Shown: positions 63,144 through 64,000 of the stretch, one piece after another
Layout of the letters: each line of letters begins with the position of its first letter
Numbering within the stretch: position 1 is the first letter of the stretch
Assembly: GCA_947498705.1 (NCBI GenBank)
Contig: CANMLW010000007.1
Location: 62,001-126,000 of the forward strand
Direction: 5' to 3'
DNA: 64,000 nt
DNA from: an uncultured Aquimarina sp.
GTDB lineage: Bacteria; Bacteroidota; Bacteroidia; Flavobacteriales; Flavobacteriaceae
The notes under the pieces: generated by a model
Told to the model about the DNA's origin: nothing
Databases searched by the model: none
Seen by the model: only the letters and a program-made list of their open reading frames with translations
Made by a program: the position numbers and the translations under genes

Positions 63144-64000
63144 ATGAAAAACATTGCCGTAATAGGTGCTGGTACCATGGGAAATGGTATTGCACACACA
63201 TTTGCTCAAAATGGTTTTAAAGTACAACTCATTGATATTTCTCAAGAAGCTATCAATCGTGGCCTATCAACCATTACAAAAAACCTGGATAGGATGATTG
63301 CCAAAGAGAAAATATCAGAAAGTGATAAAGAAACAACACTGGCAAACATTTCTACATTTACAAATATTAAAGAAGGCGTAGAATATGCTGGACTTGTGGT
63401 CGAAGCTGCTACAGAAAATGTGGCTTTAAAACTACAATTATTTAAAGAGCTAAGCGCTGTCTGCCCAGAGGATACTATTTTAGCAACGAATACCTCATCT
63501 ATATCTATAACACAAATAGCTGCCGCCACAGATCGACCAGAAATGGTTATCGGTATGCACTTTATGAACCCTGTACCTTTGATGAAATTGGTAGAAATTA
63601 TAAGAGGGTATAATACTTCTGACGAGGTAACCAATACTGTTATGAGTCTATCAAAAACATTAGGAAAAACGCCTGTCGAAGTAAATGACTATCCTGGATT
63701 TGTGGCCAATCGTATTTTAATGCCAATGATTAATGAATCAATTGAAACATTATATAATGGTGTTGCTGGAGTTTCTGAAATCGATACCGTTATGAAACTG
63801 GGAATGGCCCACCCTATGGGGCCTTTACAATTAGCCGATTTTATAGGGCTAGATGTCTGTCTTTCTATTCTTAATGTTATGTATGAAGGTTTTAAAAATC
63901 CTAAATATGCTCCTTGTCCCCTATTGGTTAATATGGTAAGAGCGGGTAAACTAGGGATTAAAAGTGGCGAAGGATTCTATGACTATACAAATAGCAGAAA
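63144..64000 (+). CDS. 3-hydroxybutyryl-CoA dehydrogenase (truncated by window)
   Basis: 285 codons before the window ends without a stop, so the last ten or so residues are missing. NIAVIGAGTMGNGIAHTFAQNG is the NAD loop, VVEAATENVALKLQLFKEL and ILATNTSSISIT follow, and MVIGMHFMNPVPLMKLVEII carries the catalytic histidine. ANRILMPMINESIETL and HPMGPLQLADFIGLD are the C-terminal dimer domain. The enzyme reduces or oxidises 3-hydroxyacyl-CoA with NAD(P), for example in butanoate or hydroxyalkanoate metabolism. Confidence 0.95.
   Translation, partial: MKNIAVIGAGTMGNGIAHTFAQNGFKVQLIDISQEAINRGLSTITKNLDRMIAKEKISESDKETTLANISTFTNIKEGVEYAGLVVEAATENVALKLQLFKELSAVCPEDTILATNTSSISITQIAAATDRPEMVIGMHFMNPVPLMKLVEIIRGYNTSDEVTNTVMSLSKTLGKTPVEVNDYPGFVANRILMPMINESIETLYNGVAGVSEIDTVMKLGMAHPMGPLQLADFIGLDVCLSILNVMYEGFKNPKYAPCPLLVNMVRAGKLGIKSGEGFYDYTNSR

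Noticed and set aside
1-64000. tRNA, rRNA, CRISPR arrays, insertion sequences, prophage or conjugative genes
   Set aside because: No cloverleaf-like sequence, regular short repeats with spacers, transposase, integrase or phage protein was seen in any gap or reading frame.

Overview
The window reads as the chromosome of a marine-type member of Bacteroidota, most likely Flavobacteriaceae. The DNA is AT-rich, most starts lack a purine-rich ribosome-binding site, and many genes have the Bacteroidota -7 element TAnnTTTG 10 to 60 bp upstream. The content fits: bacillithiol-system YtxJ, outer-membrane barrels, many short lipoproteins, LytS/LytTR signalling, and a eukaryotic-type fumarylacetoacetase. 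The genus cannot be fixed from the sequence alone. I see no rRNA, tRNA, CRISPR array, transposase, integrase or phage gene.

0-9 kb: a sigma-70-like protein; a two-gene pabB/flavin-reductase unit on the minus strand; a divergent plus-strand series with a DEAD-box RNA helicase, an NYN nuclease with a C-terminal LOTUS (OST-HTH) domain, and a YdjM-type membrane protein; then a complete subclass B1 metallo-beta-lactamase 9 bp ahead of an ABC exporter. 9-19 kb: a lipoprotein made of two copies of one domain, a DUF3179 protein, a double CDGSH iron-sulfur protein, a minus-strand group (ExbB-like channel, TlpA-like thioredoxin, class C serine hydrolase), a LytS/LytTR two-component pair and a sodium:solute symporter. 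19-27 kb: lpdA, a beta-helix lipoprotein, and three tandem paralogous outer-membrane proteins whose junctions are near-identical repeats. 27-34 kb: PPOX and GNAT proteins, an NTF2-like protein, an AhpD-like peroxidase, glyA, fumarylacetoacetase, a lipoprotein and ytxJ.

34-50 kb is an accessory-looking run of mostly unrelated single genes, almost all on the plus strand: DinB, S41 peptidase, SMI1/KNR4-like, NTF2-like, SRPBCC, alpha/beta hydrolase, GrpB, lipocalin-like, two methyltransferases, an alcohol dehydrogenase, a PH-domain protein, DUF2059, a cysteine-synthase-like enzyme, DUF3592, GNAT and LysE. It includes at least one decayed gene and one short gene remnant. 50-57 kb carries peroxiredoxin, an AraC regulator with two HTH domains, a SnoaL-like protein, a YHS protein, aquaporin Z and ClpB.

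57-64 kb: a TetR regulator and an acyl-CoA thioesterase, each preceded by a perfect palindrome with identical half-sites, so the regulator probably controls both; then small secreted proteins, smpB, pcm, a Gfo/Idh/MocA oxidoreductase and a 3-hydroxyacyl-CoA dehydrogenase cut by the window end. The observations most worth following are the helicase plus LOTUS nuclease pair, the B1 lactamase-ABC pair, the TetR operators and the triplicated outer-membrane locus.
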